A DNA stretch of 64,000 nucleotides. Origin: Nocardioides sp. Root190. Lineage in GTDB: Bacteria > Actinomycetota > Actinomycetes > Propionibacteriales > Nocardioidaceae. The stretch spans positions 203,779-267,778 of the forward strand of contig NZ_LMIA01000009.1 in NCBI RefSeq assembly GCF_001428565.1, read 5' to 3'. The notes beneath the pieces are model-generated. The model did not search any database, was not told the origin of the DNA, and saw only the letters and a list, made by a program, of their open reading frames with translations. This document shows positions 26,006-34,617 of this stretch, piece by piece (the first letter of the stretch is position 1; each line of letters starts with the position of its first letter). The position numbers and the translations under genes are program-made.

Positions 26006-26095
26006 GCTCCGAGACTAGGGCGCGGCCGACGGGTGTCGGGAGCACCCGCAGGACGTGGCGCCCCCTACTTAGGTCGGTGTCGGTTCGGGCCGCGA

Positions 26096-26111
26096 GTCCG
26101 ATGTGTCGGAC
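26096..26111. promoter_or_regulatory. Candidate response-regulator binding palindrome
   Basis: GTCCGA-TGTG-TCGGAC is a perfect inverted repeat 25 bases upstream of the ABC transporter ATPase start, in the divergent region shared with the sensor kinase. LuxR-type response regulators bind such dyads. Confidence 0.5.
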
Positions 26112-26136
26112 GCAGCCGGTCGGGCAGGGTGGAGTC

Positions 26137-27057
26137 ATGATCACAGTCGATCGACTCACAGTCTCCTACGGCGGGTTCACCGCCGTCGACGACGTCAGCT
26201 TCGTCGCCCAGCCGGGCCGGGTCACCGGTTTCCTCGGGCCGAACGGTGCCGGCAAGTCGACCACCATGCGCGTCATGGTCGGCCTCACGCCGCCGACCTC
26301 CGGCAGCGCCACCATCGGCGGTCTCCGCTACGCCGACATCCCCAACCCGGGCCGGCACGTCGGCGTCCTGCTCGACGCCTCGGCACAGCACGCAGGTCGT
26401 ACGGGTCGCGAGATCCTCGGCCTCGGTGCGCAGATGATGGGCCTGCCGTCGTCCCGAGTGGGGGAGATGCTCGAGCTCGTCGGGCTCACCGAGACCGAGT
26501 CGAAGCGCCGCCTGCGCAACTACTCGCTCGGAATGAAGCAGCGCCTGGGCCTCGCTCACGCGCTGCTCGGCGACCCGTCGGTCCTGATCCTCGACGAGCC
26601 GGCCAACGGGCTCGACCCGGCCGGTATCCGCTGGATGCGCGGCCTGCTCAAGGGCTACGCCGACCGCGGCGGCACCGTGCTGCTCTCCAGCCACCTGCTC
26701 CACGAGGTCGAGCAGATCGCCGACGAGATGATCCTCATCGGCCACGGCCGGATCGTCGCGCAGGGCGACCGCGCCACCCTGCTCGCCAGCCACGGCACCG
26801 CTGCGGCCAGCAGCCTGGTGACCTCGCTCGACAACGAAACCCTCGGCGCGGCCCTCGCCGCCGCCGGCCACGCCGTCGTCCCTGCAGGGACCGGCCTCAA
26901 GGTCGCGGCTTCCACCGAGCAGGTGGGCAGGGCGGCCCTCGATGCGCGGGTCGTGCTCACCGACCTTCGCGACGGCGGTCAGAACCTCGAGGACCTCTTC
27001 CTCGAGCTCACCTCGACCACCCAGCGTGACGCCATCTCGACAGGAGCCTCCGCATGA
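26137..27057 (+). CDS. ABC transporter ATP-binding protein
   Basis: A 306-residue ATPase of the drug/bacitracin-type exporter group. Walker A GPNGAGKST is at residues 34-42, the signature is YSLGMKQRLGLAHALL, Walker B is VLILDEPANGLDP, and the switch His is in LLSSHLLHE. The C-terminal 80 residues form the accessory domain typical of CcmA/NatA-like subunits. GGTGGAG lies four bases before the ATG. The next gene overlaps by four bases and encodes the permease. Expression is probably driven by the divergent two-component system. Confidence 0.95.
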   Translation: MITVDRLTVSYGGFTAVDDVSFVAQPGRVTGFLGPNGAGKSTTMRVMVGLTPPTSGSATIGGLRYADIPNPGRHVGVLLDASAQHAGRTGREILGLGAQMMGLPSSRVGEMLELVGLTETESKRRLRNYSLGMKQRLGLAHALLGDPSVLILDEPANGLDPAGIRWMRGLLKGYADRGGTVLLSSHLLHEVEQIADEMILIGHGRIVAQGDRATLLASHGTAAASSLVTSLDNETLGAALAAAGHAVVPAGTGLKVAASTEQVGRAALDARVVLTDLRDGGQNLEDLFLELTSTTQRDAISTGASA

Positions 27058-27863
27058 GCGCCGCCACCCTTCCTCCCCAACCGGTCCTGGATGTCTCCGC
27101 GACGTCGCCGATCTCCTTCTGGCGCACCGTCCTGGTGGAGCTGCGCAAGTCGTACAACACCCGTGCGGGCTTCTGGTACCTGTTCTCGATCGGCGCGATC
27201 ATCGCCCTTGTCGAGACGGTGATCCTGATCGTCAGCCTTGTGCAGGACGAGCCGGTCCTCTTCGAGGACAATGCCTTCATCGCGGGCGGGATCACCTCGC
27301 TGCTCCTGCCGGTGCTGGCCATCATGCTGGTGACCAGCGAGTGGACCCAGCGGGGCGCGATGGTGAGCTTCACCCTCGAGCCGCGTCGCGCCCGGGTCGT
27401 GCTCGCCAAGCTGGTGGTCAGCCTCGGCTTCGTGCTGGCGACGCTCGTGGTCATGCTCGTCGTCGCCCTCGTGACGACGGGCATCGCCGAACTGGTCCAG
27501 CCTGACCTGACGGTCTGGGACTTCAGCGTCGAGCTCTTCCTCGGCTTCACCATCTTCCAGGCGATCACGATGACCATCGGATTCGCGTTCGCCGCTCTGC
27601 TGCTCAACACACCGGCAGCCATCGTCATCTTCTTCCTCTACTGGTACCTCCTGCCCGTGCTCATCGCCTGGGCGGGCTCCATCAGCGACGGAATCGAGAA
27701 CGTCCTGGAGTGGGTCAACTTCCAGATCGCCATCGGACCGCTGGCGGACTGGGACATGAACACCGGCGAGGAGTGGGGCAAGCTCATTGTCTCGGGGATC
27801 ATCTGGATCGGTCTCCCGCTCGGCTTCGGCATCGCGCGCATCCTGCGAGCCGAGGTCAAGTAG
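27054..27863 (+). CDS. ABC-2 type transporter permease
   Basis: A 269-residue membrane subunit with six predicted helices (around residues 42-65, 80-100, 125-150, 160-185, 190-215 and 240-260). The cytoplasmic N-terminal stretch FWRTVLVELRKSYNTRAGFWYL is the usual ABC-2 permease entry helix. It overlaps the ATPase gene (ATGA) and ends at a hairpin. Together the two genes form an exporter whose substrate is unknown; the neighbouring sensor kinase suggests a membrane-active inducer. Confidence 0.92.
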   Translation: MSAATLPPQPVLDVSATSPISFWRTVLVELRKSYNTRAGFWYLFSIGAIIALVETVILIVSLVQDEPVLFEDNAFIAGGITSLLLPVLAIMLVTSEWTQRGAMVSFTLEPRRARVVLAKLVVSLGFVLATLVVMLVVALVTTGIAELVQPDLTVWDFSVELFLGFTIFQAITMTIGFAFAALLLNTPAAIVIFFLYWYLLPVLIAWAGSISDGIENVLEWVNFQIAIGPLADWDMNTGEEWGKLIVSGIIWIGLPLGFGIARILRAEVK

Positions 27864-27870
27864 CACCAGC

Positions 27871-27927
27871 GCAGACCAAACGGTCACCGGTCGTTGTCGG
27901 ACACGACACCGGCCGGTGACCGTCTGC
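27871..27927 (+). terminator. Terminator hairpin after ABC operon
   Basis: CGGTCACCGG (27881-27890) pairs with CCGGTGACCG (27913-27922); the outer GCAGAC/GTCTGC extends the stem past a four-base bulge. It lies directly after the permease stop. Confidence 0.7.
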
Positions 27928-27953
27928 TCTCCCCACCCGGCCACGTTGGGTCC

Positions 27954-28712
27954 GTGGGCAACGGATACCTGCGTTTCGCCGCACTGGGCGACAGCACCAC
28001 CGTCGGACTCGGAGACCCCGTCCCCGGTGGGGAGTGGCGGGGGTGGGCCTGCCTCCTCAACGAGGCCCTCAGGGCGTCGTACGACGTCTCCTTCTGCAAC
28101 GTGGCGATCTCCGGGGCGACCGCGACGGTCGTGCGCGAGCGTCAGCTCGACCAGGCGCTGGCCCACCGCCCCGACCTCGCCTCGCTGATGGTGGGGGTCA
28201 ACGACACGCTGCGCTCCACCTGGAGTCCGGAGCTGCTGCGCGGGGACCTGCTCCACATCGCGGGCGCGCTGACGGACGGGGGAGCGCGGTTGATGACGGT
28301 GCGCTGGCACGACCACGGTGCGGTCCTGGGGCTTCCGCGGATGGTGGTGCGGCCGATCAGCGAGCGGATCGAGGTCCTCAACGCGATCTACGACGAGGTG
28401 CACGCGCTCCACGGTGGCCTGCGCATCGACCTCGCCCTGGAGCCTGCTGTCCTCGATCGCGGCTGCTGGTCGATCGACCGTTTCCACCCCTCCGAGCTCG
28501 GTCACCGCGCCCTCGCGCGTGCCTGGGCGGTGCGGCTGCAGTCGGAGGGTTTCGACTTCCCGCTGCCGGGACTCGACCCGCAGGGCGGCTGTCCGCCGAG
28601 CTGGCGGCGTGACATGGCGTGGATGGTGACGGAGGGGGCGCCGTGGGTCGGTCGACGGGCCCGGGACCTCGGGCCGTGGGCGGTGCGTCGGGCGATCGCG
28701 GTCGCCCGCTGA
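27954..28712 (+). CDS. SGNH/GDSL family hydrolase
   Basis: A 252-residue esterase-type SGNH hydrolase. Block I is [14 protein letters not shown] (nucleophile Ser14 in GDST), block II the Gly in VAISGATA, block [11 protein letters not shown] (Asn), and block [13 protein letters not shown] (Asp-x-x-His). There is no signal peptide, so it acts in the cytoplasm. The GTG start at 27954 is preceded by CACGTT at six bases. It might act on lipids or acylated sugars; the substrate is unknown. It separates the ABC unit from rph, where mycobacteria have no such gene. Confidence 0.9.
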   Translation: MGNGYLRFAALGDSTTVGLGDPVPGGEWRGWACLLNEALRASYDVSFCNVAISGATATVVRERQLDQALAHRPDLASLMVGVNDTLRSTWSPELLRGDLLHIAGALTDGGARLMTVRWHDHGAVLGLPRMVVRPISERIEVLNAIYDEVHALHGGLRIDLALEPAVLDRGCWSIDRFHPSELGHRALARAWAVRLQSEGFDFPLPGLDPQGGCPPSWRRDMAWMVTEGAPWVGRRARDLGPWAVRRAIAVAR

Positions 28713-28734
28713 GCAGTCGGTAGGTTTGCTCTCC

Positions 28735-29442
28735 ATGAGCACCCGTGAGGACGGTCGCGCCGACGACCAGCTGCGCCCGATCAAGATCACCCGCAACTGG
28801 CTCGACCACCCGGCCGGCTCCGTGCTGGTCGAGTTCGGGAGGACGCGCGTGCTGTGCGCCGCGTCGGCCTCCGAGGGCGTGCCGCGCTGGCGCAAGGGGT
28901 CCGGCCTGGGCTGGGTCACCGCCGAGTACGCCATGCTTCCCGCCGCCACCAACACCCGTTCGGACCGCGAGTCGGTCAAGGGTCGGATCGGTGGGCGCAC
29001 GCACGAGATCAGCCGCCTGATCGGACGCTCGCTGCGGGTCATCATCGACAACAAGGTGCTCGGCGAGAACACCATCCAGATCGACTGCGACGTCCTCCAG
29101 GCCGACGGCGGCACCCGCACCGCAGCCATCACCGGCGCGTACGTCGCCCTGGCGGACGCCTGCGCGAAGCTCGGTGTCCCCGGCGCACTGACCGGATCGG
29201 TCGCCGCGGTCAGCGTCGGCATCATCGACGGCATCCCGCGCCTGGACCTGCCCTACGTGGAGGACGTGCGTGCCGAGACCGACATGAACGTCGTGATGAC
29301 CGGCGAGGGCAAGTTCGTCGAGGTCCAGGGCACTGCCGAGGGTGCCGCCTTCGACCGCGCCGAGCTGGACGCCCTGCTGAGCCTCGCCGAGGGCGGCTGC
29401 GCCGACCTGACCCGGATGCAGCGGGAGGCACTGTCGTCGTGA
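28735..29442 (+). CDS. rph: Ribonuclease PH
   Basis: RNase PH trims tRNA 3' ends phosphorolytically. The 235-residue protein shows [22 protein letters not shown] near the start, TEYAMLP-like [28 protein letters not shown] (basic phosphate and RNA binding site), [21 protein letters not shown], and [20 protein letters not shown]. All are family hallmarks. ATG 28735 is preceded by TAGGTT at eight bases. Its stop overlaps the GTG of rdgB by four bases, the same pairing as Rv1340-Rv1341. Confidence 0.96.
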   Translation: MSTREDGRADDQLRPIKITRNWLDHPAGSVLVEFGRTRVLCAASASEGVPRWRKGSGLGWVTAEYAMLPAATNTRSDRESVKGRIGGRTHEISRLIGRSLRVIIDNKVLGENTIQIDCDVLQADGGTRTAAITGAYVALADACAKLGVPGALTGSVAAVSVGIIDGIPRLDLPYVEDVRAETDMNVVMTGEGKFVEVQGTAEGAAFDRAELDALLSLAEGGCADLTRMQREALSS

Positions 29443-30062
29443 AGCTCCTGGTCGCGTCCCGCAACGCCAAGAAGCTCGAGGAGATGGAGCGCATCCTCGC
29501 CGAGCACCTCGACGAGGTCCAGGTCGTCGGGCTCGACGACGTGGCGGACTTCGACGAACCCGTCGAGGACCAGCCGACCTTCGAGGGGAATGCGCTGCTG
29601 AAGGCACGTGCCGGCGTCGCTGCGACCGGCCTGCCGACCCTCGCCGACGACTCAGGGCTCTGCGTCGACGCGCTGAACGGCATGCCGGGAGTGCTCTCGG
29701 CCCGCTGGTCGGGACCGCAGGGGGAGTCGACGCTGGGCAAGGACGACCGCAACAACCAGCTCCTGCTGGCCCAGCTGGACGACGTGCCCGAGGCGCGTCG
29801 TACGGCCCACTTCACCTGCGCTGTCGCGCTGGTCCACCCCGACGGCCGGGAACTGGTCGTCGAGGGCCGCATGGACGGCACCGTCCTGCGGGAGGTGCGG
29901 GGCAGCGGAGGCTTCGGCTACGACGTGCTGTTCGTCGCCGACGACCGGCCGGGACTGACGACGGCCGAGCTGTCCCGCGAGGACAAGGACGCGATCTCGC
30001 ACCGGGGTCGCGCGTTGCGCGAGATCGCGCCGCTGGTCGGCGCGCTGCTGCGCTCGACCTGA
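29439..30062 (+). CDS. rdgB: RdgB/HAM1 non-canonical purine NTP pyrophosphatase
   Basis: This 207-residue enzyme removes dITP/XTP from the nucleotide pool. Conserved segments are [66 protein letters not shown], and the end [16 protein letters not shown]. The GTG start is coupled to rph. It ends 20 bases before the 3' end of the opposite-strand tRNA-Leu gene. Confidence 0.96.
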   Translation: MKLLVASRNAKKLEEMERILAEHLDEVQVVGLDDVADFDEPVEDQPTFEGNALLKARAGVAATGLPTLADDSGLCVDALNGMPGVLSARWSGPQGESTLGKDDRNNQLLLAQLDDVPEARRTAHFTCAVALVHPDGRELVVEGRMDGTVLREVRGSGGFGYDVLFVADDRPGLTTAELSREDKDAISHRGRALREIAPLVGALLRST

Positions 30063-30081
30063 CGGGCGAGCTGATCTGGGG

Positions 30082-30163
30082 TGCCGAAGGCGGGACTCGA
30101 ACCCGCACACCCGAAGGCACAGGTACCTAAAACCTGCGTGTCTACCAGTTCCACCACTCCGGC
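30082..30163 (-). tRNA. tRNA-Leu (UAG)
   Basis: The acceptor stem GCCGGAG pairs with CTTCGGC. The anticodon arm is CAGGT-TTTAGGT-ACCTG with anticodon TAG. A long variable arm (TGCCTTCGGGTG) identifies a class II leucine tRNA, and the T-arm has GGGTTCGAGTCCC. The discriminator is A; CCA is not encoded. Confidence 0.96.
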
Positions 30164-30164
30164 C

Positions 30165-30187
30165 GGGGCGGGCACGGTGCCCGCCCC
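30165..30187 (-). terminator. Terminator hairpin
   Basis: GGGGCGGGCAC (30165-30175) and GTGCCCGCCCC (30177-30187) pair across a tight loop. It sits after the stop of the minus-strand gene at 30195 and just before the tRNA-Leu 5' end. Confidence 0.65.
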
Positions 30188-30194
30188 TGGGAGA

Positions 30195-31424
30195 TCAGCT
30201 GATCCACTGCCAGGTGGTCAGGATCTCCTCGAACTTGCTGATCACGTCGTCGTCGCCAGCCTTGAGCGAGACGGTGATCGAGTAGCCCTTGTCGCCGCTG
30301 ATGACGAGGTAGGACCGCTGCGCCACGTCGACATCGCTGTCGTTGGTGCGGGCGATCTCCACGCCGAGCGCGGTCTGGCCACCGATGGTGGTGTTGGCGA
30401 TGTCGGAGATGTCGGCAGAGGGGTCGCTGGAGACGAGCGCCTTCTTCCAGTCCTCCTTGAGCGCGTTGGGGTCGGTGTTGCCGTAGGACGACTGCGTCTC
30501 GACGATCACGTTGCCGCGCGCCGTGTTGAACGTCGTTCCCCACAGGAAGACCTTGTCGAGCGTGGTCAGCCCGGGGTTCTGCGAGACGAACTCGGTCGTG
30601 CCGTCGGTCCAGCCGCTCGGGACCTGGACCTTGTAGCCCAGGCCGTCGATGGTCGGGCCGCCCAGGTCGGGGACCTCGGAGGTCGGGTCCTCGGTCGGGT
30701 CCTCGGAGCCGTCGGTGGAGTTGGAGCTGTTCGACGACGTCGGGTCGGCCGACGGGTCGTCGTCGTCGCCACCGGTGAGGGCGATGATGCCGATGATGCC
30801 GCCCACGATCACGACGATGGCGAGCACGATGGCGCCGATGACCAGACCGGCGTTGCCCTTCTTGGGGGCCGGCGCGGGCTGGGACCATCCGCCACCGCCG
30901 TACGGCGGGGTCGCCGAGCTGTAGCCCGGGCCGGGAGGCGCCGCGATCGGGTGGTGGGGCGGCGACATGATCGGCTGCTGGGGCGGTGCGACCGGGGAGG
31001 TCACCGGGGCCAGCGGGGCCTGCACCGGGGAGGACACCGGAGGACCTGACGGTGCCGGCGGAGCGGCGGTGGACGCGTCGGGGTCCAGGCCGCTGACCAG
31101 CCCCTCGGGCACCTTGCCGAGGGCGAAGCCGAGCACGGCGACGGCCCATTGGCAGCCACGGACGTCGGCGCTGCCGCGGTCACGGGCGAGTCGCTGGCCC
31201 GCGGACTCGACGGCGTCGGCCGGGTTGGCGCCGCTGTCCAGCATGGTGAGCATGCCGTCGAGGGCACCCAGGCGCACCGCGTCGGTGAGCAGGTTGATCG
31301 TCCCGCTCGAGGCCTGGCCCTCGTCGAGGTAGTCGTCCAGCGAGCCGCGGAACGCCGTGGCGTCGCGGAACAGCCCGTGTCCGTGGTCTCGGGCGAGGTC
31401 GGCAAGCGACTGGTGCAGCTTCAT
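30195..31424 (-). CDS. Single-pass membrane protein with Pro-rich linker, 409 aa
   Basis: I do not recognise the family. Three parts are visible. Residues 1-110 form a soluble helical domain (MKLHQSLADLARDHGHGLF, then LTDAVRLGALDGMLTMLDSG). Residues 115-190 are Pro/Ala/Ser/Gly-rich. A transmembrane helix (VIGAIVLAIVVIVGGIIGIIALTG) covers about 192-216. An acidic Ser/Thr-rich spacer follows, then an external domain of 160 residues (GLGYKVQVPSGWTDGTTEF to ILTTWQWIS) that resembles PsbP/LpqN-like domains. The cytoplasmic domain, proline linker and extracytoplasmic domain suggest a signalling or binding role. GAAGGACA precedes the ATG. Function is unassigned. Confidence 0.8.
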   Translation of the reverse strand: MKLHQSLADLARDHGHGLFRDATAFRGSLDDYLDEGQASSGTINLLTDAVRLGALDGMLTMLDSGANPADAVESAGQRLARDRGSADVRGCQWAVAVLGFALGKVPEGLVSGLDPDASTAAPPAPSGPPVSSPVQAPLAPVTSPVAPPQQPIMSPPHHPIAAPPGPGYSSATPPYGGGGWSQPAPAPKKGNAGLVIGAIVLAIVVIVGGIIGIIALTGGDDDDPSADPTSSNSSNSTDGSEDPTEDPTSEVPDLGGPTIDGLGYKVQVPSGWTDGTTEFVSQNPGLTTLDKVFLWGTTFNTARGNVIVETQSSYGNTDPNALKEDWKKALVSSDPSADISDIANTTIGGQTALGVEIARTNDSDVDVAQRSYLVISGDKGYSITVSLKAGDDDVISKFEEILTTWQWIS

Positions 31425-31462
31425 CGGATGTCCTTCGGGTAGGTCGTGCGGTGTCCGGGGTC

Positions 31463-31948
31463 TCAGGCCGCGAGGCCGAGATCCCTGCGGAGCTTCGCGA
31501 CGTGACCGGTCGCTTTGACGTTGTACTGGGCGATCTCGATCCGACCATCGGCACCGACGACGAAGGTGGAGCGGATGACGCCTTCCACAATCTTGCCGTA
31601 GAGCTTCCTCTCACCAAAGGCGCCGAAGGCCTTGTGCACGTCCAGACCGGTGTCCGAGAGCAGCGTGATCGTGAGTCCGTCGCGCTCGCGGAACTTCGCG
31701 AGCTTGGCCGGGGCGTCCTTCGAGATGCCCACGACGGTGTAGCCGGCCGCCTGCAGCGAGTCGATCGACTCGGTGAAGTCGCAGGCCTGCTTCGTGCAGC
31801 CCGGGGTCATCGCAGCCGGGTAGAAGTAGACGATGACCTTGTTGCCGGCGCCGGTCAGGGAGGCCAGGGAGACCTCCTCGCCCGTGTCCGAGGTGAGGGT
31901 GAAGGCGGGGGCGTCGTCGCCGACGGCCAGGCGGGCCTGTTCAGACAT
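31463..31948 (-). CDS. bcp: Peroxiredoxin Bcp (thioredoxin-dependent thiol peroxidase)
   Basis: A 161-residue atypical 2-Cys peroxiredoxin that reduces peroxides using thioredoxin. The peroxidatic Cys51 is in the motif YPAAMTPGCTKQACDF, with resolving Cys56 four residues on, as in the BCP group. LAVGDDAPAFTLTSDTGEEVSL opens the thioredoxin fold. AGGAGAG lies upstream of the ATG. It is divergent from the nickel/cobalt transporter, and the Nur-type box at 31981 lies only 33 bases from its start, so metal-dependent control of this gene is also possible. Confidence 0.95.
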   Translation of the reverse strand: MSEQARLAVGDDAPAFTLTSDTGEEVSLASLTGAGNKVIVYFYPAAMTPGCTKQACDFTESIDSLQAAGYTVVGISKDAPAKLAKFRERDGLTITLLSDTGLDVHKAFGAFGERKLYGKIVEGVIRSTFVVGADGRIEIAQYNVKATGHVAKLRRDLGLAA

Positions 31949-31980
31949 GGGGTTCGTACTCTCCTGATGGGCAGGTGCTG

Positions 31981-31997
31981 TTGCAAGTGCCATGCAA
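31981..31997. promoter_or_regulatory. Nur-type nickel box
   Basis: TTGCAAGTGCCATGCAA matches the Streptomyces Nur consensus tTGCaa-N5-ttGCAA at all but one position. It lies 88 bases upstream of the cbiM-type gene of an ECF nickel/cobalt transporter, which is the kind of target Nur (a Fur-family nickel sensor) represses. Confidence 0.8.
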
Positions 31998-32084
31998 TAA
32001 GGTGGTCTTGCTCGTGACCATCTAACTACCCCGCGAGCCGTCCGCCGAACATCGGCTGACGTGGTCCACGAGTACGGAGCAGCC

Positions 32085-32774
32085 ATGCACGTCCCTGACG
32101 GGTTCTTCAACGCGCCGACCTCGGTCGCCACCGGGGCCGTCGCCGCGGTCGGTGTCGGCGTCGCGCTGCGCAAGGCGCGTGCCGAGCTCGACGACCGGAC
32201 CGCACCCATGGCGGGTCTGGTCGCGGCCTTCATCTTCGCCGGCCAGATGATCAACTTCCCGGTCGGCGCCGGCACGAGCGGCCACCTCCTGGGCGGTGCA
32301 CTCGCCGCCGTCCTCGTCGGTCCCTGGACCGGCGCGCTGTGCATCAGCGTCGTGCTGCTCGTCCAGGCGCTGTTCATGGCCGACGGTGGTCTGACCGCCC
32401 TCGGTACCAACATCACGCTGATGGCCCTGGTCGGTGGCTTCGTCGGCTACGGCGTCTTCCGCCTCGTCCTGCTCGTCCTGCCGCGCAAGGTCACCTCGGT
32501 GCCCGTCGCTGCGGCCGTGGGTGCGCTGGTCTCCGTCCCGGCCGCCGCCACCGCGTTCACCCTGCTGTTCGCGCTCGGCGGCACCGCCGACGTGGCCACC
32601 GGGAAGGTCCTGGCCGCGATGGTCGGCTGGCACGTCGTGATCGGCATCGGCGAGGCGATCGTGACCGGACTGGTCGTGAGCGCCGTCCTGACCTCGCGCC
32701 CGGACCTCGTGCGCGGCGCCCGCGGGCTCGCCTCGAACCGTGCCCCGCTGATCACCAAGGAGACCTCGGCATGA
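32085..32774 (+). CDS. ECF nickel/cobalt transporter substrate-binding component CbiM/NikM
   Basis: A 229-residue membrane protein with the CbiM N-terminus MHVPDGFFNAP. In this family the free amino group, His2 and a later His bind Ni or Co, so the ATG at 32085 (GGAG five bases upstream) must be the start; upstream in-frame starts would bury His2. About six helices follow, with FIFAGQMINFPVGAGTSGHLLGGALA and VLLVQALFMADGGLTALGTNITLMA as family hallmarks. It leads a four-gene unit with PDGLE, CbiQ and CbiO genes. The Nur-type box upstream favours nickel as the substrate. Confidence 0.94.
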   Translation: MHVPDGFFNAPTSVATGAVAAVGVGVALRKARAELDDRTAPMAGLVAAFIFAGQMINFPVGAGTSGHLLGGALAAVLVGPWTGALCISVVLLVQALFMADGGLTALGTNITLMALVGGFVGYGVFRLVLLVLPRKVTSVPVAAAVGALVSVPAAATAFTLLFALGGTADVATGKVLAAMVGWHVVIGIGEAIVTGLVVSAVLTSRPDLVRGARGLASNRAPLITKETSA

Positions 32775-33133
32775 GCGCCACCGGCACCACGACCTCGCGC
32801 CGCTTCCTGGTCATCGGCCTCCTCGTCGCCCTCCTGGTCGCCGGCGTCGGGAGCTTCTACGCCAGCAGCCACCCTGACGGGCTCGAGTACGTCGCCGGCA
32901 GGACCGGGTTCCTCGACACGGCCGAGGAGGATCCTGTGAGCACCGGCAGCCCCTTCGCCGACTACGGCACCGAGGGTGTCGACAACGAACGACTCAGCGG
33001 TGGCATCGCAGGCGTCGTCGGCGTCCTGCTCACCCTGCTGATCGGTGGAGGACTGTTCCACGTCCTCGGGCGACGCGGTGGTTCCGAGGAGTATGTGGAC
33101 TCCCCGGAACCGCCGGTCGCGGCGCGGGACTGA
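32771..33133 (+). CDS. PDGLE-domain protein (CbiN/NikN-like small component)
   Basis: A 120-residue protein with two helices (residues 12-28 and 77-97) around an external loop. The loop begins SSHPDGLEYVAGRTGFLDTAE, the PDGLE motif that gives the domain its name and that marks NikN-type subunits of nickel/cobalt ECF transporters. This component assists metal loading of the M subunit. It overlaps the CbiM gene by four bases (ATGA). Confidence 0.92.
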   Translation: MSATGTTTSRRFLVIGLLVALLVAGVGSFYASSHPDGLEYVAGRTGFLDTAEEDPVSTGSPFADYGTEGVDNERLSGGIAGVVGVLLTLLIGGGLFHVLGRRGGSEEYVDSPEPPVAARD

Positions 33134-33142
33134 GCCACCGCC

Positions 33143-33850
33143 GTGGGCGCCGGGCACGGCCACCGTCTGCACTTCCACGGGCACTCCCCGGTCCACCGGG
33201 CACCGGCACACCTCAAGATCCTGGCGCTGCTGGCCTTCGTGCTGGTCGTCGTCGCCACGCCACGGGAGTGGTACCTCGCCTACGCCGGTTACCTCGCGGT
33301 GCTGGTCGTCGTGATCGGGGTCTCCCGGGTCCCCTTCCTCTACCTGCTCCCGCGGATGGTGATCGAGGTCCCGTTCCTGGTGTTCGCGGCGCTGATCCCG
33401 TTCGTCGCCGAGGGTCCCCGCGTCGACGTACCCCTGGTCGGCGGGTGGGAGCTCTCGCTCTCCGAGTCGGGCCTGGTGGCCGCCTGGGGCCTGGCGGCGA
33501 AGGGCACGCTCGGTGTCCTGGCCTCGCTCACGCTGGCCGCGACGACGGAGCCGAGCGCCGTGCTGCGCGGACTGCAACGGCTGCACCTGCCGGAGCTGCT
33601 CGTGCAGATCATGGGCTTCATGGTGCGCTACCTCGACGTGGTGAGTGCCGACCTCGGCCGGATGATCACCGCGATGAGGTCACGTGGCGTCGACCCCCGG
33701 TCGCCGCGGCACTGGCCGGCGCTCGCGCGTACCCTCGGAGCCCTGTTCGTACGGTCCTACGAGAGAGGCGAGCGGGTGCACCTGGCCATGCTGGCGCGTG
33801 GGTACGACGGCACGTTGCCCGACCACGCGAGCCCCGGAGTCCACCGGTGA
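33143..33850 (+). CDS. ECF transporter T component CbiQ/NikQ
   Basis: A 235-residue membrane coupling subunit. The C-terminal half carries both coupling motifs of EcfT proteins (MITAMRSRGVDP and MLARGYDG, Ala-Arg-Gly type), which dock on the ATPase. The cytoplasmic N-terminus GHGHRLHFHGHSPVHRAPAH is rich in histidine and may buffer metal. Four or five helices follow. GTG start nine bases after the PDGLE gene. The stop overlaps the ATPase gene start. Confidence 0.93.
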   Translation: MGAGHGHRLHFHGHSPVHRAPAHLKILALLAFVLVVVATPREWYLAYAGYLAVLVVVIGVSRVPFLYLLPRMVIEVPFLVFAALIPFVAEGPRVDVPLVGGWELSLSESGLVAAWGLAAKGTLGVLASLTLAATTEPSAVLRGLQRLHLPELLVQIMGFMVRYLDVVSADLGRMITAMRSRGVDPRSPRHWPALARTLGALFVRSYERGERVHLAMLARGYDGTLPDHASPGVHR

Positions 33851-34617
33851 CCCCTGTCCTCGAGCTCAACGGCGTCGCCTTCGCCTATCCCGACGGCCAC
33901 CAGGCGCTCTTCGGTGTCGACCTCCACGTGCACCCGGGGGAGCGGGTCGCGATGCTCGGCCCCAACGGTGCCGGCAAGACCACCCTCGTGCTGCACCTCA
34001 ACGGCATCCTCTCGAGTGAGAGCGGCCACGGTGAGGGCAGTGTCGCGGTGAGCGGCCTGCCCGTCACCCGCAAGAACCTCCTCGAGATCCGCCGCCGGGT
34101 GGGTGTGGTCTTCCAGGACCCCGACGACCAGCTCTTCATGGGCTCGGTGCGGGCCGACGTCGCCTTCGGTCCCGCCAATCTCGGCCTCAAGGGCGCCGCC
34201 CTCGACAAGCGGGTGATGGACGCCCTCGAGCAGGTCGGGATGGCGGACTACGCCGACCGGCCGCCGCACCACCTGTCGTTCGGGCAGCGCCGCCGGGTCG
34301 CCGTCGCGACCGTGCTGGCGATGGAACCCGAGATCCTGGTTCTCGACGAACCCAGCTCCAACCTCGACCCGGCCTCGCGCCGGGAGCTCGCCGACATCCT
34401 CCGCGGCCTCGACGTGACGCTGATGATGGTCACCCACGACCTGCCCTACGCCCTCGAGCTCTGCCCGCGCGCCGTCGTGCTCAGCTCGGGCCGTGTGGTC
34501 GCGGACGGCCGGACCTTCGACATCCTCACCGACGAGCACCTGATGAGTGCCCACCGACTGGAACTCCCGTGGGGCTTCGACCCGCGCACCATCAGCATTG
34601 ATAGCCTGCCGGGGTGA
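33847..34617 (+). CDS. ECF transporter ATPase CbiO/NikO
   Basis: A 256-residue ATPase energising nickel or cobalt import. Walker A is GPNGAGKTT, Q-loop VVFQDPDDQLFMGSVRADVAFGP (the DDQLF stretch typical of CbiO), signature LSFGQRRRVAVATVLA, Walker B ILVLDEPSSNLDP and switch His MVTHDLPYALEL. Only one ATPase gene is present, so it presumably forms a homodimer. The GTG start overlaps the CbiQ stop. The following DUF3618 gene also overlaps by four bases, although it belongs to a different function. Confidence 0.95.
   Translation: MTPVLELNGVAFAYPDGHQALFGVDLHVHPGERVAMLGPNGAGKTTLVLHLNGILSSESGHGEGSVAVSGLPVTRKNLLEIRRRVGVVFQDPDDQLFMGSVRADVAFGPANLGLKGAALDKRVMDALEQVGMADYADRPPHHLSFGQRRRVAVATVLAMEPEILVLDEPSSNLDPASRRELADILRGLDVTLMMVTHDLPYALELCPRAVVLSSGRVVADGRTFDILTDEHLMSAHRLELPWGFDPRTISIDSLPG

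Noticed and set aside
26979..29234. A 751-codon minus-strand frame opposite ABC permease, GDSL and rph genes
   Set aside because: It covers three solid genes on the other strand and has no recognisable domain.
31998..32084. Cobalamin riboswitch in front of the CbiM-type gene
   Set aside because: The leader is under 90 bases and shows no B12-box sequence; the Nur-type box explains regulation better.
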